A stretch of 64,000 bases of DNA from Prodigiosinella confusarubida (GCF_002847015.1 NZ_CP025085.1:1550001-1614000); one strand, 5' to 3'; shown: positions 29,975 through 42,441, numbered from the stretch's first letter. The notes: a model not told the origin generated them from the sequence alone. Made by a program: numbers and translations.

Positions 29975-31303
29975 ATGGCGCAATTCTACTCTCCAAACCG
30001 GCGTGTGACGACCCGGCAAATCATAACTGTGACGGTAAATGATCTCGATCCTTTTGGCCAGGGTGTCGCCCGCCATCAAGGTAAAACGGTTTTTATTGCC
30101 GGTGTATTACCGGGAGAGCAGGCCGAGATACAAATTACTGACGAAAAACGTCAGTTTGCGCATGCCCGACTCAAACGGTTGCTCAGTCGCAGCGAAGAGC
30201 GTGTCGAGCCGTGCTGTCCACACTTTATGGTGTGCGGAGGCTGTCAGCAGCAGCACGCTAGTCAGCCGCTTCAGCATCGCAGTAAAACGGCGGCTTTGAC
30301 GCGAATGATGGCCCGGGAAACCGGTGCCCCGATACCGGAGGCGACGTTGATCGCCGGATCGGCCTATGGGTACCGGCGGCGTGCCCGACTTGCATTATAC
30401 TATCTGGCGAAACAGCAGCGTTTGCTGATGGGATATCGGCAGGCTGGCTCACACGATCTGGTAGATATTCAAGTCTGCCCGATATTGTGCCATGAACTGG
30501 AGACATTGTTGGTGCCGCTGCGTGATTGCCTGAGCAGTTTACAAGCGGTGAAACGGCTGGGGCATGTGGAACTGGTACTGGCAGAACAGGGACCGCTGGT
30601 TGTTCTGCGTCATCTCGATGTGCTCAGTCAGACTGACCGGCAGGTATTGTCTGGATTTGCCCGGCAACAGGCTGTCTCTTTGTTTCTGGCCTCTGATGCC
30701 GACACGTTGGAATGCCTGCACGGTTCTGAGCCGCATTATCAGGTTGATTCACTATCTCTGGCATTCAGTCCGCGTGATTTTATTCAGGTTAATGATGATA
30801 TTAACCAGAAAATGGTCGCGCAGGCGCTGGATTGGCTGGATGTCCAGCCGCAAGATCGGGTGCTGGATCTGTTTTGCGGCATGGGGAATTTTACGCTACC
30901 GCTGGCACAGCGTGCGGCAGCGGTCGTCGGCGTGGAAGGTGTGGCTGCCCTCGTGGTAAAGGGCAAGGAGAATGCCTACAGTAATGGTTTATCCAATGTT
31001 ACATTTTTTCACCAAAATCTTGAAGATGATGTGACCCGGCAGCCGTGGGCGTCCCAAGGATTTGATAAAGTGTTACTTGATCCGGCACGTGCGGGTGCTC
31101 CCGGCGTGATGCCACAGATTGTGAAACTGAGCCCCAAACATGTAGTTTATATATCCTGTAATCCGACCACGCTGGCACGGGACAGTAAAGTCCTGCTGAC
31201 GGCGGGTTACCAGCTGGCGCGTATCGCGATGCTGGATATGTTTCCACATACCGGGCATCTTGAATCAATGGCACTTTTTTGCTTGGTTCCGGTGGCTCGG
31301 TAA
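29975..31303 (+). CDS. rlmD: 23S rRNA m5U1939 methyltransferase RlmD
   Basis: SAM-dependent RNA methyltransferase (RumA), 442 residues, which makes 5-methyluridine 1939 in 23S rRNA. An N-terminal TRAM domain (about 10-70) is followed by the iron-sulfur cysteines [11 protein letters not shown] (about 82-92), the SAM-binding [13 protein letters not shown] (about 294-306), the catalytic aspartate motif DPARAG, and the nucleophile SCNP (about 390). All are intact. It is divergent from barA, with 59 bases between starts, and 14 bases upstream of relA. Confidence 0.95.
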   Translation: MAQFYSPNRRVTTRQIITVTVNDLDPFGQGVARHQGKTVFIAGVLPGEQAEIQITDEKRQFAHARLKRLLSRSEERVEPCCPHFMVCGGCQQQHASQPLQHRSKTAALTRMMARETGAPIPEATLIAGSAYGYRRRARLALYYLAKQQRLLMGYRQAGSHDLVDIQVCPILCHELETLLVPLRDCLSSLQAVKRLGHVELVLAEQGPLVVLRHLDVLSQTDRQVLSGFARQQAVSLFLASDADTLECLHGSEPHYQVDSLSLAFSPRDFIQVNDDINQKMVAQALDWLDVQPQDRVLDLFCGMGNFTLPLAQRAAAVVGVEGVAALVVKGKENAYSNGLSNVTFFHQNLEDDVTRQPWASQGFDKVLLDPARAGAPGVMPQIVKLSPKHVVYISCNPTTLARDSKVLLTAGYQLARIAMLDMFPHTGHLESMALFCLVPVAR

Positions 31304-31317
31304 AGTAGGGAGAAATT

Positions 31318-33552
31318 ATGGTTGCGGTAAGAAGTGCGCATTTGAATACGGCGGGCGAATTTGTACCGGATGCATGGATTGCGTCGTTAGGGATTGCCAG
31401 CAAGCAATCGTGTGACCGTTTAGCCGAAACCTGGCGCTATTGCGAACAACGAACTCAGAATCATCCGGATGCTATGCTGCTGCTGTGGCGTGGTATCGAG
31501 ATGGTCGAAATCCTGTCTACATTGAGTATGGATAATGACAGTATGCGCGCCGCCATGCTGTTTCCGTTGGCCAATGCCAACGTGGTGGATGAAGAAGTAC
31601 TCAGAGAAGAATTCGGTGCGAATATTGTCAATCTGGTGCATGGCGTGCGTGATATGGATGCTATCCGCCAACTGAAAGCCACGCAGAATGATTCGATGGC
31701 CTCAGAGCAGGTGGATAATATCCGCCGTATGTTGCTGGCCATGGTGGAGGATTTCCGTTGCGTCGTGATCAAGCTGGCAGAGCGGATCGCACATCTGCGT
31801 GAAGTGAAAGATGCGCCAGAAGAAGAGAGAGTACTGGCCGCCAAAGAGTGTACCAATATCTATGCGCCACTCGCGAACCGGCTGGGTATTGGTCAACTTA
31901 AATGGGAATTGGAAGATTTCTGTTTCCGTTACCTGCATCCGGATGAATACAAACGGATTGCCAAGCTGTTACATGAGCGGCGTATTGACCGTGAACAGTA
32001 CATTGATGATTTCGTTAAAACATTGCGTGCAGAAATGGCGAAGGAAGATGTGAAGGCTGACATATATGGCCGTCCCAAGCATATCTACAGTATCTGGCGC
32101 AAGATGCAAAAGAAATCGCTGTCGTTCGATGAGCTGTTTGATGTCCGCGCCGTGCGTATCGTGGTTGAGCGTTTGCAGGATTGTTATGCGGCGTTGGGGA
32201 TTGTTCACACTCACTATCGCCATCTGCCGGATGAATTTGATGACTATGTAGCCAACCCGAAACCGAATGGTTATCAATCTATTCATACTGTGGTGTTGGG
32301 GCCTGGCGGTAAAACGCTGGAAATACAGATTCGTACCCGGCAGATGCACGAAGATGCCGAACTGGGCGTGGCGGCGCACTGGAAGTATAAAGAAGGTGCT
32401 TCGGTCGTCGGTCGTGCCGGCTATGAAGGCCGTATTGCCTGGTTACGCAAACTGCTGGCCTGGCAGGAAGAAATGGCTGATTCGGATGAAATGCTGGACG
32501 AAGTTCGTAGTCAGGTGTTTGACGATCGGGTTTATGTGTTTACCCCGAAAGGGGACGTAATGGATCTGCCTATCGGCTCAACCCCGCTGGATTTTGCCTA
32601 CCATATTCACAGCGACATTGGTCACCGTTGCATTGGCGCCAAGGTCGGCGGACGTATTGTGCCGTTTACCTACCAGTTACAGATGGGTGACCAGATCGAA
32701 GTCATTACCCAAAAACAGCCTAATCCCAGCCGTGACTGGCTGAATCCTAATCTGGGTTATGTCACCACCAGTCGTGGTCGTTCCAAAATTCATAACTGGT
32801 TCCGTAAACAGGATCGCGATAAGAATATTCTGGCGGGCAAACAAATCCTGGATGACGAGCTGGGTAATCTGAACATCAGTCTGAAGATGGCGGAGAAGCT
32901 GTTGCTGCCCCGCTATAACATTAATTCCATGGATGAGTTGCTGGCGGGCATTGGCGGTGGGGATATCCGTCTCAACCAGATGGTAAATTTCCTGCAATCC
33001 AAGGTGAATCAGCCCAGTGCGGAAGAGCAGGATCGCGAGGCGTTGCGTCAGTTGACACAAAAGCCACAGCCATCCATCCAGCGCAATAACAAAGATAATG
33101 GACGAGTGGTGGTGGAAGGGGTTGGTAACCTGATGCACCATATTGCTCGTTGCTGCCAGCCGATACCCGGCGATGATATTGTGGGGTTCATTACCCGCGG
33201 GCGGGGGATTTCCATTCATCGGGCGGATTGTGAGCAACTGGATGATCTGCGTGTCCATGCGCCGGAACGAATTGTGGAAGCCGTGTGGGGAGAAAGTTAT
33301 TCCAGCGGTTATTCATTAGTGGTACGCGTTACTGCTAATGATCGTAGCGGATTACTGCGTGATATCACCACTATCCTGGCCAACGAAAAGGTTAATGTGC
33401 TTGGGGTTTCCAGTCGTAGTGATGTGAAGCAGCAGGTCGCCACTATTGATATGGAGATAGAAATCTACAACCTTCAGGTGCTGGGGCGCGTATTGGCGAA
33501 GCTGAATCAGCTACCAGACGTTATTGACGCCCGTCGTCAGCAAGGAGCCTGA
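31318..33552 (+). CDS. relA: (p)ppGpp synthetase RelA
   Basis: Ribosome-associated (p)ppGpp synthetase for the stringent response, 744 residues, same length as E. coli RelA. The N-terminal hydrolase domain lacks the HD motif (FPLANANVV at about 82-90), as expected for RelA, so it should only synthesise. The synthetase domain has YGRPKHIYSIWRKM and NGYQSIHTVV (about 317). TGS (VYVFTPKGDVMDLP), a zinc-finger-like ARCCQPIPGD and a C-terminal ACT domain (about 665-744) follow. GGGAG precedes the start. No mazEF toxin-antitoxin genes follow; mazG comes next. Confidence 0.97.
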   Translation: MVAVRSAHLNTAGEFVPDAWIASLGIASKQSCDRLAETWRYCEQRTQNHPDAMLLLWRGIEMVEILSTLSMDNDSMRAAMLFPLANANVVDEEVLREEFGANIVNLVHGVRDMDAIRQLKATQNDSMASEQVDNIRRMLLAMVEDFRCVVIKLAERIAHLREVKDAPEEERVLAAKECTNIYAPLANRLGIGQLKWELEDFCFRYLHPDEYKRIAKLLHERRIDREQYIDDFVKTLRAEMAKEDVKADIYGRPKHIYSIWRKMQKKSLSFDELFDVRAVRIVVERLQDCYAALGIVHTHYRHLPDEFDDYVANPKPNGYQSIHTVVLGPGGKTLEIQIRTRQMHEDAELGVAAHWKYKEGASVVGRAGYEGRIAWLRKLLAWQEEMADSDEMLDEVRSQVFDDRVYVFTPKGDVMDLPIGSTPLDFAYHIHSDIGHRCIGAKVGGRIVPFTYQLQMGDQIEVITQKQPNPSRDWLNPNLGYVTTSRGRSKIHNWFRKQDRDKNILAGKQILDDELGNLNISLKMAEKLLLPRYNINSMDELLAGIGGGDIRLNQMVNFLQSKVNQPSAEEQDREALRQLTQKPQPSIQRNNKDNGRVVVEGVGNLMHHIARCCQPIPGDDIVGFITRGRGISIHRADCEQLDDLRVHAPERIVEAVWGESYSSGYSLVVRVTANDRSGLLRDITTILANEKVNVLGVSSRSDVKQQVATIDMEIEIYNLQVLGRVLAKLNQLPDVIDARRQQGA

Positions 33553-33610
33553 GGTGAATCCAGCCACGAATGTTTGTCGGACTTTGTGCATGACACCTTC
33601 CCGTCCTTTT

Positions 33611-33652
33611 CTTTTCAGGAGAGGGTATTTTTGCCTTCTCTCTCCTGAAAAG
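33611..33652. other. Perfect 13-bp hairpin between relA and mazG
   Basis: CTTTTCAGGAGAG (33611-33623) and CTCTCCTGAAAAG (33640-33652) are perfectly complementary with a 16-base loop, about 60 bases after the relA stop and 110 before mazG. It is followed by G rather than T, so it is not a standard intrinsic terminator on the plus strand. It could be a processing or stability element. Confidence 0.65.
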
Positions 33653-33761
33653 GGGGACTGGTCGGGGTTAAGCATGTCGATTTGCCATCATACTCTCGAC
33701 GCTTATCAACTCTGCTTTCCTTCTCATCGGAAAAACTCATCGGAAAAATCAGGACAGAACA

Positions 33762-34556
33762 ATGCCTTCATCCACAGAACGTCTGCTTGACATCATGAAA
33801 AAACTGCGCGATCCCGCAAAGGGTTGCCCCTGGGATCGTGAGCAGACGTTTGACACCATTGCTCCTTATACGCTGGAAGAAACGTACGAAGTTTTGGACG
33901 CCATCAGCCGTAAAGATTTTGATGATTTGCGCAGTGAACTGGGCGACCTGTTATTTCAGGTCGTGTTTTACGCGCAGATGGCACAAGAGCAAGGGTTGTT
34001 TGATTTTTCTGACGTGTGTGATGCCATTAGCGATAAGCTGGAACGCCGTCACCCGCATATTTTTGCTGATGCTTGTCTGCCAGACAGTAAGGCCGTGCTG
34101 GCCAATTGGGAACAGACCAAGTCGCAGGAACGTGCCGAAAAAGATCGTCATTCGCAGTTGGATGACATCCCTGAATCGTTTCCGGCACTGATGAGAGCGC
34201 AAAAGATACAGCAGCGCTGTGCCGCTGTCGGTTTTGACTGGACCAGCCTGGGACCCGTACTTGACAAGCTCTATGAAGAAATAGACGAAGTCATGTTTGA
34301 GGCAAAGCAGGCGGTGATTGATGAAGATAAACTGGAAGAAGAAATTGGCGATATGCTGTTTGCTGCCGTGAATTTTTCCCGTCATCTCGGACATAAAGCG
34401 GAAATTGCGCTGCAAAAGGCGAATCATAAATTCAGCCGACGCTTCCGTCAGGTAGAACAACTCATTAGTACTAAAGGAAAAACGCTCTCTGACGCGAGTC
34501 TGGACGAAATGGAAGTAGCCTGGCAGCAAGTGAAAGAGACTGAAAAAAAAAGGTAA
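33762..34556 (+). CDS. mazG: Nucleoside triphosphate pyrophosphohydrolase MazG
   Basis: MazG hydrolyses NTPs and dNTPs to monophosphates and pyrophosphate and in E. coli modulates the (p)ppGpp level; 264 residues, full length. Two tandem all-alpha MazG domains are visible, each with the Mg-binding EExxE pattern: EETYEVLDAI with ELGDLLFQVVFYAQMA in the first, and EEIDEVMFEA with EEIGDMLFAAVNFSRHLG in the second. CPWDREQTFDTI near the start is characteristic. It lies between relA and pyrG without the mazEF genes found in E. coli. Confidence 0.95.
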   Translation: MPSSTERLLDIMKKLRDPAKGCPWDREQTFDTIAPYTLEETYEVLDAISRKDFDDLRSELGDLLFQVVFYAQMAQEQGLFDFSDVCDAISDKLERRHPHIFADACLPDSKAVLANWEQTKSQERAEKDRHSQLDDIPESFPALMRAQKIQQRCAAVGFDWTSLGPVLDKLYEEIDEVMFEAKQAVIDEDKLEEEIGDMLFAAVNFSRHLGHKAEIALQKANHKFSRRFRQVEQLISTKGKTLSDASLDEMEVAWQQVKETEKKR

Positions 34557-34600
34557 GTCCTTTTCCTCTGAGATAATGCCTGTTTAAGGACCTTTTTTCC
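34557..34600 (+). terminator. Terminator after mazG
   Basis: GTCCTT (34557-34562) pairs with AAGGAC (34586-34591). The stem can extend through the A-rich end of mazG with the CTTTTTT tract at 34592-34598. The loop is long (23 bases). The T run suggests intrinsic termination of the relA-mazG transcript. Confidence 0.6.
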
Positions 34601-34700
34601 GCTATCTACATGATTATTAAATAACTTGTTATGGTTGCTTTTTGGAGTTAGCGCCCGTTCACCAAGAAGATGGCTACGTCACAATTGGCAAAACGAACAT

Positions 34701-34729
34701 TTGTGACGTTCATCAGGTTCGGGTATACT
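34701..34729 (+). promoter_or_regulatory. Predicted sigma-70 promoter of pyrG
   Basis: TTGTGA (34701-34706), a 17-base spacer and TATACT (34724-34729) lie 55 bases upstream of the pyrG start. The -35 overlaps the right arm of a 7-bp inverted repeat GTCACAA/TTGTGAC (34678-34684 with 34700-34706), which could be an operator. Confidence 0.5.
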
Positions 34730-34768
34730 ACTTTCCCGTCTTGGTCTTTCTATCGTCCTTAAACCTAA

Positions 34769-36421
<1,653 letters not shown>

Positions 36422-36468
36422 ATTTTGTCAGCAATGCGCGAGTCTGTGATCGCGCGTTGTCTGTCTGA

Positions 36469-37803
<1,335 letters not shown>

Positions 37804-37871
37804 TTATTGCGTCTTCCGCGGAGCGGTATTGCTGGTAGTATGCGGTAAAAACGTTCTGCGTTACGTAACAG

Positions 37872-37907
37872 AAAAACCAGAGGTGCAAAGCACCTCTGGT
37901 TTTTTTT
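37872..37907 (+). terminator. Strong intrinsic terminator of eno
   Basis: ACCAGAGGTGC (37876-37886) and GCACCTCTGGT (37890-37900) form a perfect 11-bp stem with an AAA loop. A run of seven T (37901-37907) pairs with an upstream A tract. A textbook terminator, 72 bases after eno. Confidence 0.95.
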
Positions 37908-38282
37908 GTCATCACTTCTCTGTTTTCCAGACCACGATATCTCCTAAGCCACAATGTTTCTCGGTGCGCTAACTGCACTGACGAGCAACTCTTTTTCTCT
38001 CCTGCGTTATCGGCCTTGATGCCACAAGTCTTTCTCGTGGTGGCGTGGCAATAACCCCTCATTTCCTGTGATCGTCATAAACAAACTGTGGGTTTTATTT
38101 TGTTAAAATTGCTTTTTATAAAAACTTTGAACCCGATCAAGATGTTCTTCTTCAGGTTGCCAGTGCATAGCCCGACATGGCAAAAGCACAAAGGTCTTCA
38201 GTATGGTCGGGTGCTACGTTAGGGCAATGACAGCGAAATATTGGTCTGTCCTGAAACCGTCATAAAAAACGATTGGAGAAGA
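37908..38282. promoter_or_regulatory. Upstream region of the TRAP/GH105 operon
   Basis: About 375 bases without a gene. It should contain the promoter of the transporter operon. An inverted repeat AACAAA/TTTGTT (38080-38085 with 38099-38104) brackets a sequence whose reverse complement holds AATAAAAC, one half of a KdgR-type operator; the other half is poor. A 6-bp CCCGAC/GTCGGG pair (38171-38176 with 38206-38211) is also present. GGAG at 38275-38278 is the ribosome site of the first gene. No confident operator can be assigned. Confidence 0.4.
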
Positions 38283-39281
38283 ATGGCGATGAAGATATGT
38301 AAAATTAATACCTCGATGAAGTTGGTTGCTGCGGCCTTACTCTTCTCACTCAGTCACGGTGTTTACGCAGCAACCGTACTTAAGCTGGCCTATGCGGAAA
38401 ATAGTGAACCAGTAAAACAAGCGCTGCAATACATCGGTCAAAGTGTTGAACAAAAAACGCATGGTGAGGTGCAAATTCAGTATTTCCCCGACAGCCAGCT
38501 CGGTGGTGAGCGTGAACTGGTTGAAATGACGCAGGTCGGTGCGATTGACCTGACCAAGGTTTCATCGGGTTTATTGGAAAGTTTCTCTCCGCTTTATGGG
38601 GTGTTCTCTTTACCCTATCTATTTAAGAATCAAGAAGAATTTTACAAGGTGATGGACGATCCCGACATCATGGATCCGGTTTATCAATCTACTGAAACAC
38701 AGGGTTTCATTGGCATGGGGTGGTATGACTCTGGTGCGCGCAGTTTCTATATGAGCAAAGGACCGGTCAAAAGTATTGATGATCTGAAAGGGAAAAAGAT
38801 TCGGGTCATGCAGAGTGAAACGTCCATCAACACAATGAAACTGCTCGGCGCTTCCCCTATCGCCATGAGTCAGGCAGAAGTCTATACCTCATTGCAGCAA
38901 GGTATCATTGATGGTGCGGAGAATAATGAATTTGCCCTCACTATCGCCCGCCACGGAGAAGTGGCCAAGTATTACACCTACGACATGCATACCCGCATTC
39001 CTGACATTGTGATCATGAGTAGTTTGACCAAAACCAAGTTAACACCGGCTCAAATGAAAGCGTTACAGGAATCGATTCACGAATCGGTTGAGGTTGAGAA
39101 GAAAGCGTGGAAGGAAGAGATGGATAAAACCCGTGATCTGGCCAAATCCCAGTTTGGTGTGCAGTTCTTCAACATCGACTATGCCCCGTTTAAAAAGGCG
39201 GTCCAGCCGATCTATGAAAAACTGAAAAGCAAGCCACAGGTTTATGCGCTGTACCAAAAAATCAGCCAAGTGAGTCAATAG
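38283..39281 (+). CDS. TRAP transporter substrate-binding protein (DctP family)
   Basis: Periplasmic solute receptor of a tripartite ATP-independent transporter, 332 residues. A signal peptide (about 1-31, with hydrophobic VAAALLFSLSHG and cleavage after VYA) precedes a DctP/SiaP-type two-lobed domain. The arginine that normally binds the substrate carboxylate lies in GARSFY (about 151), followed by DDLKGKKIRVMQSE. The start at 38283 (MAMKICK) was chosen for the GGAG four bases upstream; an ATG six bases later is possible, and the longer frame upstream is not needed. With a GH105 hydrolase in the operon, the ligand is likely an acidic oligosaccharide such as unsaturated galacturonyl-rhamnose; this is inference. 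Confidence 0.9.
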   Translation: MAMKICKINTSMKLVAAALLFSLSHGVYAATVLKLAYAENSEPVKQALQYIGQSVEQKTHGEVQIQYFPDSQLGGERELVEMTQVGAIDLTKVSSGLLESFSPLYGVFSLPYLFKNQEEFYKVMDDPDIMDPVYQSTETQGFIGMGWYDSGARSFYMSKGPVKSIDDLKGKKIRVMQSETSINTMKLLGASPIAMSQAEVYTSLQQGIIDGAENNEFALTIARHGEVAKYYTYDMHTRIPDIVIMSSLTKTKLTPAQMKALQESIHESVEVEKKAWKEEMDKTRDLAKSQFGVQFFNIDYAPFKKAVQPIYEKLKSKPQVYALYQKISQVSQ

Positions 39282-39338
39282 GTTTTGTTGTGGAGAAAGG
39301 GTTTCCTTTCTCCCATTTGGCATGATGTTGAGGGTTTT

Positions 39339-39869
39339 ATGAACATAATTAGAAAATGGCTGGACAGAGTCATAGAAGTCTTCTGTTGCAGTTTACTGAT
39401 CGTGATGGTTTTGGTTGCCTGCTGGCAGGTTATCAGTCGCTATATATTCAATGCACCCAGCATTTTCTCAGAAGAATTTCTCCGTTTCTCCCTGGTTTGG
39501 CTGTCCGTCATTGGTTTAGCCTATGTTGCAGGTAAACGTGAACACATTAGTTTAACGCTGTTCCTGGATAAGTGCCCGCCACGCCTGACCGCTTACTGGA
39601 ACATGGTTATTCAGGTGGTGTTTATCCTATTTTCGATTTACATCCTGATCATTGGCGGCTGGCATGTTTCGCTGAACGCCATGATGCAGATTTCTCCAGT
39701 CTTGCAGATTTCGATGGGTAAAGTGTATTACTCCCTCCCGCTTTCAGGTGTCCTCACCATTGTTTACTGCGTGCTGAATATTGTCGATATGAGCAGGGAG
39801 GCGCGGAACCACAATAAGAAATCGAACCCGAAGCAAGGTCATACATTAGCGGGAGGCCATCATGATTGA
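39339..39869 (+). CDS. TRAP transporter small membrane subunit (DctQ family)
   Basis: Small integral membrane subunit of the TRAP transporter, 176 residues with four predicted membrane helices (about 15-38, 50-70, 90-112, 128-150). It has the DctQ-type features: a conserved tryptophan-arginine region WQVISRYIFNAPSIFSEEFLRF and AGKREHISLTLF. The start at 39339 (MNIIRKW) is preferred over one 18 codons upstream because GAGGG lies directly before it. It overlaps the large subunit by eight bases, a sign of coupled translation. The partner periplasmic protein lies 57 bases upstream. Confidence 0.9.
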   Translation: MNIIRKWLDRVIEVFCCSLLIVMVLVACWQVISRYIFNAPSIFSEEFLRFSLVWLSVIGLAYVAGKREHISLTLFLDKCPPRLTAYWNMVIQVVFILFSIYILIIGGWHVSLNAMMQISPVLQISMGKVYYSLPLSGVLTIVYCVLNIVDMSREARNHNKKSNPKQGHTLAGGHHD

Positions 39870-41169
39870 TCCTGTTATCGCCGCCAGCATGTTGGTGGGT
39901 ATTTTTATCTTGTTACTGGCTTTGGGCGCCCCCATTGGTTTGTGTATCGTGATTGCTTCCGGCGCGACTATCATGTTGGTGCTGCCGTTTAATATCGCGA
40001 TGTTCACCACGGCGCAAAAAATGTTTTCCAGCCTGGACAGTTTTGCACTGCTGGCGGTCCCGTTTTTCATTCTGTCCGGGGTCATCATGAATAATGGTGG
40101 TATAGCCTCCCGTTTGGTGAATTTTGCAAAACTCTTCACTGGCCGCATTCCCGGTTCACTCTCTTACACTAATATCGCCGGGAATATGATGTTTGGTGCG
40201 GTCTCCGGCTCAGCGATTGCGGCATCAACCTCCATTGGCGGTGTACTGGTGCCGATGAGTGCTAAAGAGGGATACAGCCGTAGTTTTGCTTCCGCAGTCA
40301 ATATTGCTTCAGCACCAACGGGCATGCTGATTCCGCCCACTACCGCCTTCATCCTGTATGCACTGGCCAGTGGTGGAACCTCTATCGCTGCACTGTTTGC
40401 GGGGGGGCTGGTGGCAGGGGTTTTATGGGGAATCAGTTGTATGGTAGTGGCTTATATCGTTGCCAAGCGTAACAACTATACTAACTTCTTTGCTCTGCAA
40501 AAGGGGATGGCCTGGAAAGTTACACGTGATGCGCTCCCGAGTATGCTGCTGGTGGTCATTATTGTCGGTGGTATCGTCCAGGGCATCTTCACTGCCATCG
40601 AAGCCTCTGCGGTAGCCGTAATCTATACCGCCTATCTGACACTGTTCTTGTATAAAACGCTGTCCTGGAAGGATATCCCAAGGATCCTCATCCAGACCTT
40701 TATTATGACGGGCGTCATCATGTTCTTGTTGGCAACGTCTTCCGCGATGTCGTTTGCCATGTCGATGACTGGCATTCCAGGTGCCCTTAGCAAACTGATC
40801 CTGGGTATCTCACAAAGCCCGAAAATAATCTTGCTGGTAGTGACACTCTTCCTGCTGGTTGTGGGTGCGTTTATGGATATTGGCCCGGCAATTTTGATTT
40901 TCACTCCCATTCTGCTGCCAATAATGGTGAGAATCGGCGTCGATCCAGTGCATTTTGGGATTCTGATGGTTTACAACCTGGCGATTGGCACTATCACACC
41001 GCCTGTCGGTAGTGGACTGTATGTTGGGGCCAGTGTCGGACAAGTCAAAGTGGAAGATCTGATTAAGCCATTAATCCCTTTCTACATTGCCATCATCGCT
41101 GTGCTGATGCTTATCACCTATTTACCTGAATTAACGCTATTTTTGCCAAAAATGCTTGGTGTGATGTAA
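39862..41169 (+). CDS. TRAP transporter large permease subunit (DctM family)
   Basis: Large membrane subunit of the TRAP transporter, 435 residues with about 12 hydrophobic segments covering the whole length. It drives sodium- or proton-coupled import of the substrate captured by the periplasmic receptor. DctM-type motifs are visible: ALGAPIGLCIVIASG, AVSGSAIAASTSIGGVLVP, the IPPTTAFILYALASGG loop and GTITPPVGSGLYVGASVG near the end. GGAGG lies before the ATG inside dctQ. Three separate genes in the order P-Q-M are the usual TRAP layout. GH105 follows after 18 bases. Confidence 0.93.
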   Translation: MIDPVIAASMLVGIFILLLALGAPIGLCIVIASGATIMLVLPFNIAMFTTAQKMFSSLDSFALLAVPFFILSGVIMNNGGIASRLVNFAKLFTGRIPGSLSYTNIAGNMMFGAVSGSAIAASTSIGGVLVPMSAKEGYSRSFASAVNIASAPTGMLIPPTTAFILYALASGGTSIAALFAGGLVAGVLWGISCMVVAYIVAKRNNYTNFFALQKGMAWKVTRDALPSMLLVVIIVGGIVQGIFTAIEASAVAVIYTAYLTLFLYKTLSWKDIPRILIQTFIMTGVIMFLLATSSAMSFAMSMTGIPGALSKLILGISQSPKIILLVVTLFLLVVGAFMDIGPAILIFTPILLPIMVRIGVDPVHFGILMVYNLAIGTITPPVGSGLYVGASVGQVKVEDLIKPLIPFYIAIIAVLMLITYLPELTLFLPKMLGVM

Positions 41170-41187
41170 TCGAATTCGAGGAACGCT

Positions 41188-42327
41188 ATGAACGTCTTTC
41201 CTGTAAAACACAGTCCGCTACTGTGCCAGCCTGCATACTTTATTTCACGTGATGGTCTGAAAGCGCTGATTTGTCGTATTACCAATAATCTGATCAATAT
41301 CGAGGACAAAACCGGGGAGTTTTTGCTACGACTGGATGATGGGCGTGTCATTGATACCAAAGGCTGGGCTGGCTGGGAATGGACGCATGGCATCGGGTTG
41401 TATGGTATTTATCAATATTACCGCCAGACTGGTGATGAACAGATGCGGACCATCATTGATGACTGGTTTACCGCTCGTTTGAAGGAAGGCACGCCGACCA
41501 AGAACGTCAATACCGTTTGCCCGTTTCTGACGTTGGCCTATCGCTATGAAGAAACCGGTGACAGCCGTTGGCTACCTTACCTTGAGCGTTGGGCTGAGTG
41601 GGTGATGTACGACATGCCGCGCACCCATAAAAACGGCCTGCAACATATCGTGTATAACAGTGAAAATACCGATCAACTGTGGGACGATACGCTGATGATG
41701 AGTGTGTTGCCGCTGGCCAAAATCGGTAAATTGCTTAACCGCCCTGAATTCGTTGAGGAAGCGACTTATCAGTTCCTATTGCATGTGCAGTATTTGATGG
41801 ATCGCCAGAGCGGGTTATGGTTCCACGGCTGGACATTCGCGGATAGTCACAATTTTGCCGAGGCGCGCTGGGCACGTGGTAACAGTTGGCTGACGATTGT
41901 CATCCCGGAATTTATCGAGCTGCTTGATCTGCCAGCACACAATGCAACCCGTCGTTTTCTGATTCAGGTACTGGAAAACCAGGTTGAGGCGCTGGAGAAA
42001 TATCAGGATGACAGCGGCCTGTGGCACACCTTGTTGGATGACCCGAATTCCTATCTGGAGAGCTCCGCTACCGCCGGGTTTGCCTACGGTATTCTGAAGG
42101 CGGTACGTAAGCGTTACATTGATAAACGCTACTCTGTCGTGGCTGAAAAGGCGATTCGTGGTGTGGTGAACAATATAAATAGTGACGGTGAGCTGCTACA
42201 GGTGTCTTTCGGCACCGCGATGGGCAAGGACCTGGACTATTACCGCCAGATTCCGCTGACTTCCATGCCATATGGCCAGGCGATGGCGATTTTGTGTCTG
42301 TCTGAATATTTGCGTGTGTATTTATAA
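41188..42327 (+). CDS. GH105 unsaturated rhamnogalacturonyl hydrolase
   Basis: Cytoplasmic glycoside hydrolase of the GH105 (YteR/RhiN) family, 379 residues with no signal peptide. The family hydrolyses the unsaturated uronic acid from oligosaccharides made by pectate or rhamnogalacturonan lyases, here expected to be delta-4,5-galacturonyl-rhamnose. The (alpha/alpha)6-barrel pattern is visible. The acidic active-site segment is WDDTLMMSVLPLAKIG (about 164-179) and the aromatic/arginine region is AEARWARGNSW (about 223-233). It is the last gene of the TRAP operon. RhiN of Dickeya is a member of the same family, but there it is paired with an MFS transporter, so the pairing here differs. Confidence 0.9.
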   Translation: MNVFPVKHSPLLCQPAYFISRDGLKALICRITNNLINIEDKTGEFLLRLDDGRVIDTKGWAGWEWTHGIGLYGIYQYYRQTGDEQMRTIIDDWFTARLKEGTPTKNVNTVCPFLTLAYRYEETGDSRWLPYLERWAEWVMYDMPRTHKNGLQHIVYNSENTDQLWDDTLMMSVLPLAKIGKLLNRPEFVEEATYQFLLHVQYLMDRQSGLWFHGWTFADSHNFAEARWARGNSWLTIVIPEFIELLDLPAHNATRRFLIQVLENQVEALEKYQDDSGLWHTLLDDPNSYLESSATAGFAYGILKAVRKRYIDKRYSVVAEKAIRGVVNNINSDGELLQVSFGTAMGKDLDYYRQIPLTSMPYGQAMAILCLSEYLRVYL

Positions 42328-42351
42328 TTGGGCTCATGGCTTATCCTGTAC

Positions 42352-42381
42352 GGGCTTTCGTGGTTGGAAGCCCTTTTTTTT
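42352..42381 (+). terminator. Terminator of the TRAP/GH105 operon
   Basis: GGGCTTTC (42352-42359) pairs with GGAAGCCC (42366-42373), one G-T pair, with a 6-base loop, followed by eight T. A clear Rho-independent terminator 25 bases after the hydrolase gene. Confidence 0.9.
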
Positions 42382-42441
42382 ATGATTGTTACCCGCTATC
42401 GGTGATAATGCGGATTTAGCCAGAAGGAATGATGAAACACG

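Noticed and set aside
38078-38104. KdgR-like operator before the TRAP operon
   Set aside because: One half (AATAAAAC on the minus strand) fits well, but the other half is a poor match and two bases too far away. Not strong enough to call.
38171-38211. CCCGAC/GTCGGG inverted repeat upstream of the TRAP operon
   Set aside because: Only six base pairs with a 29-base loop and no T run; likely chance.
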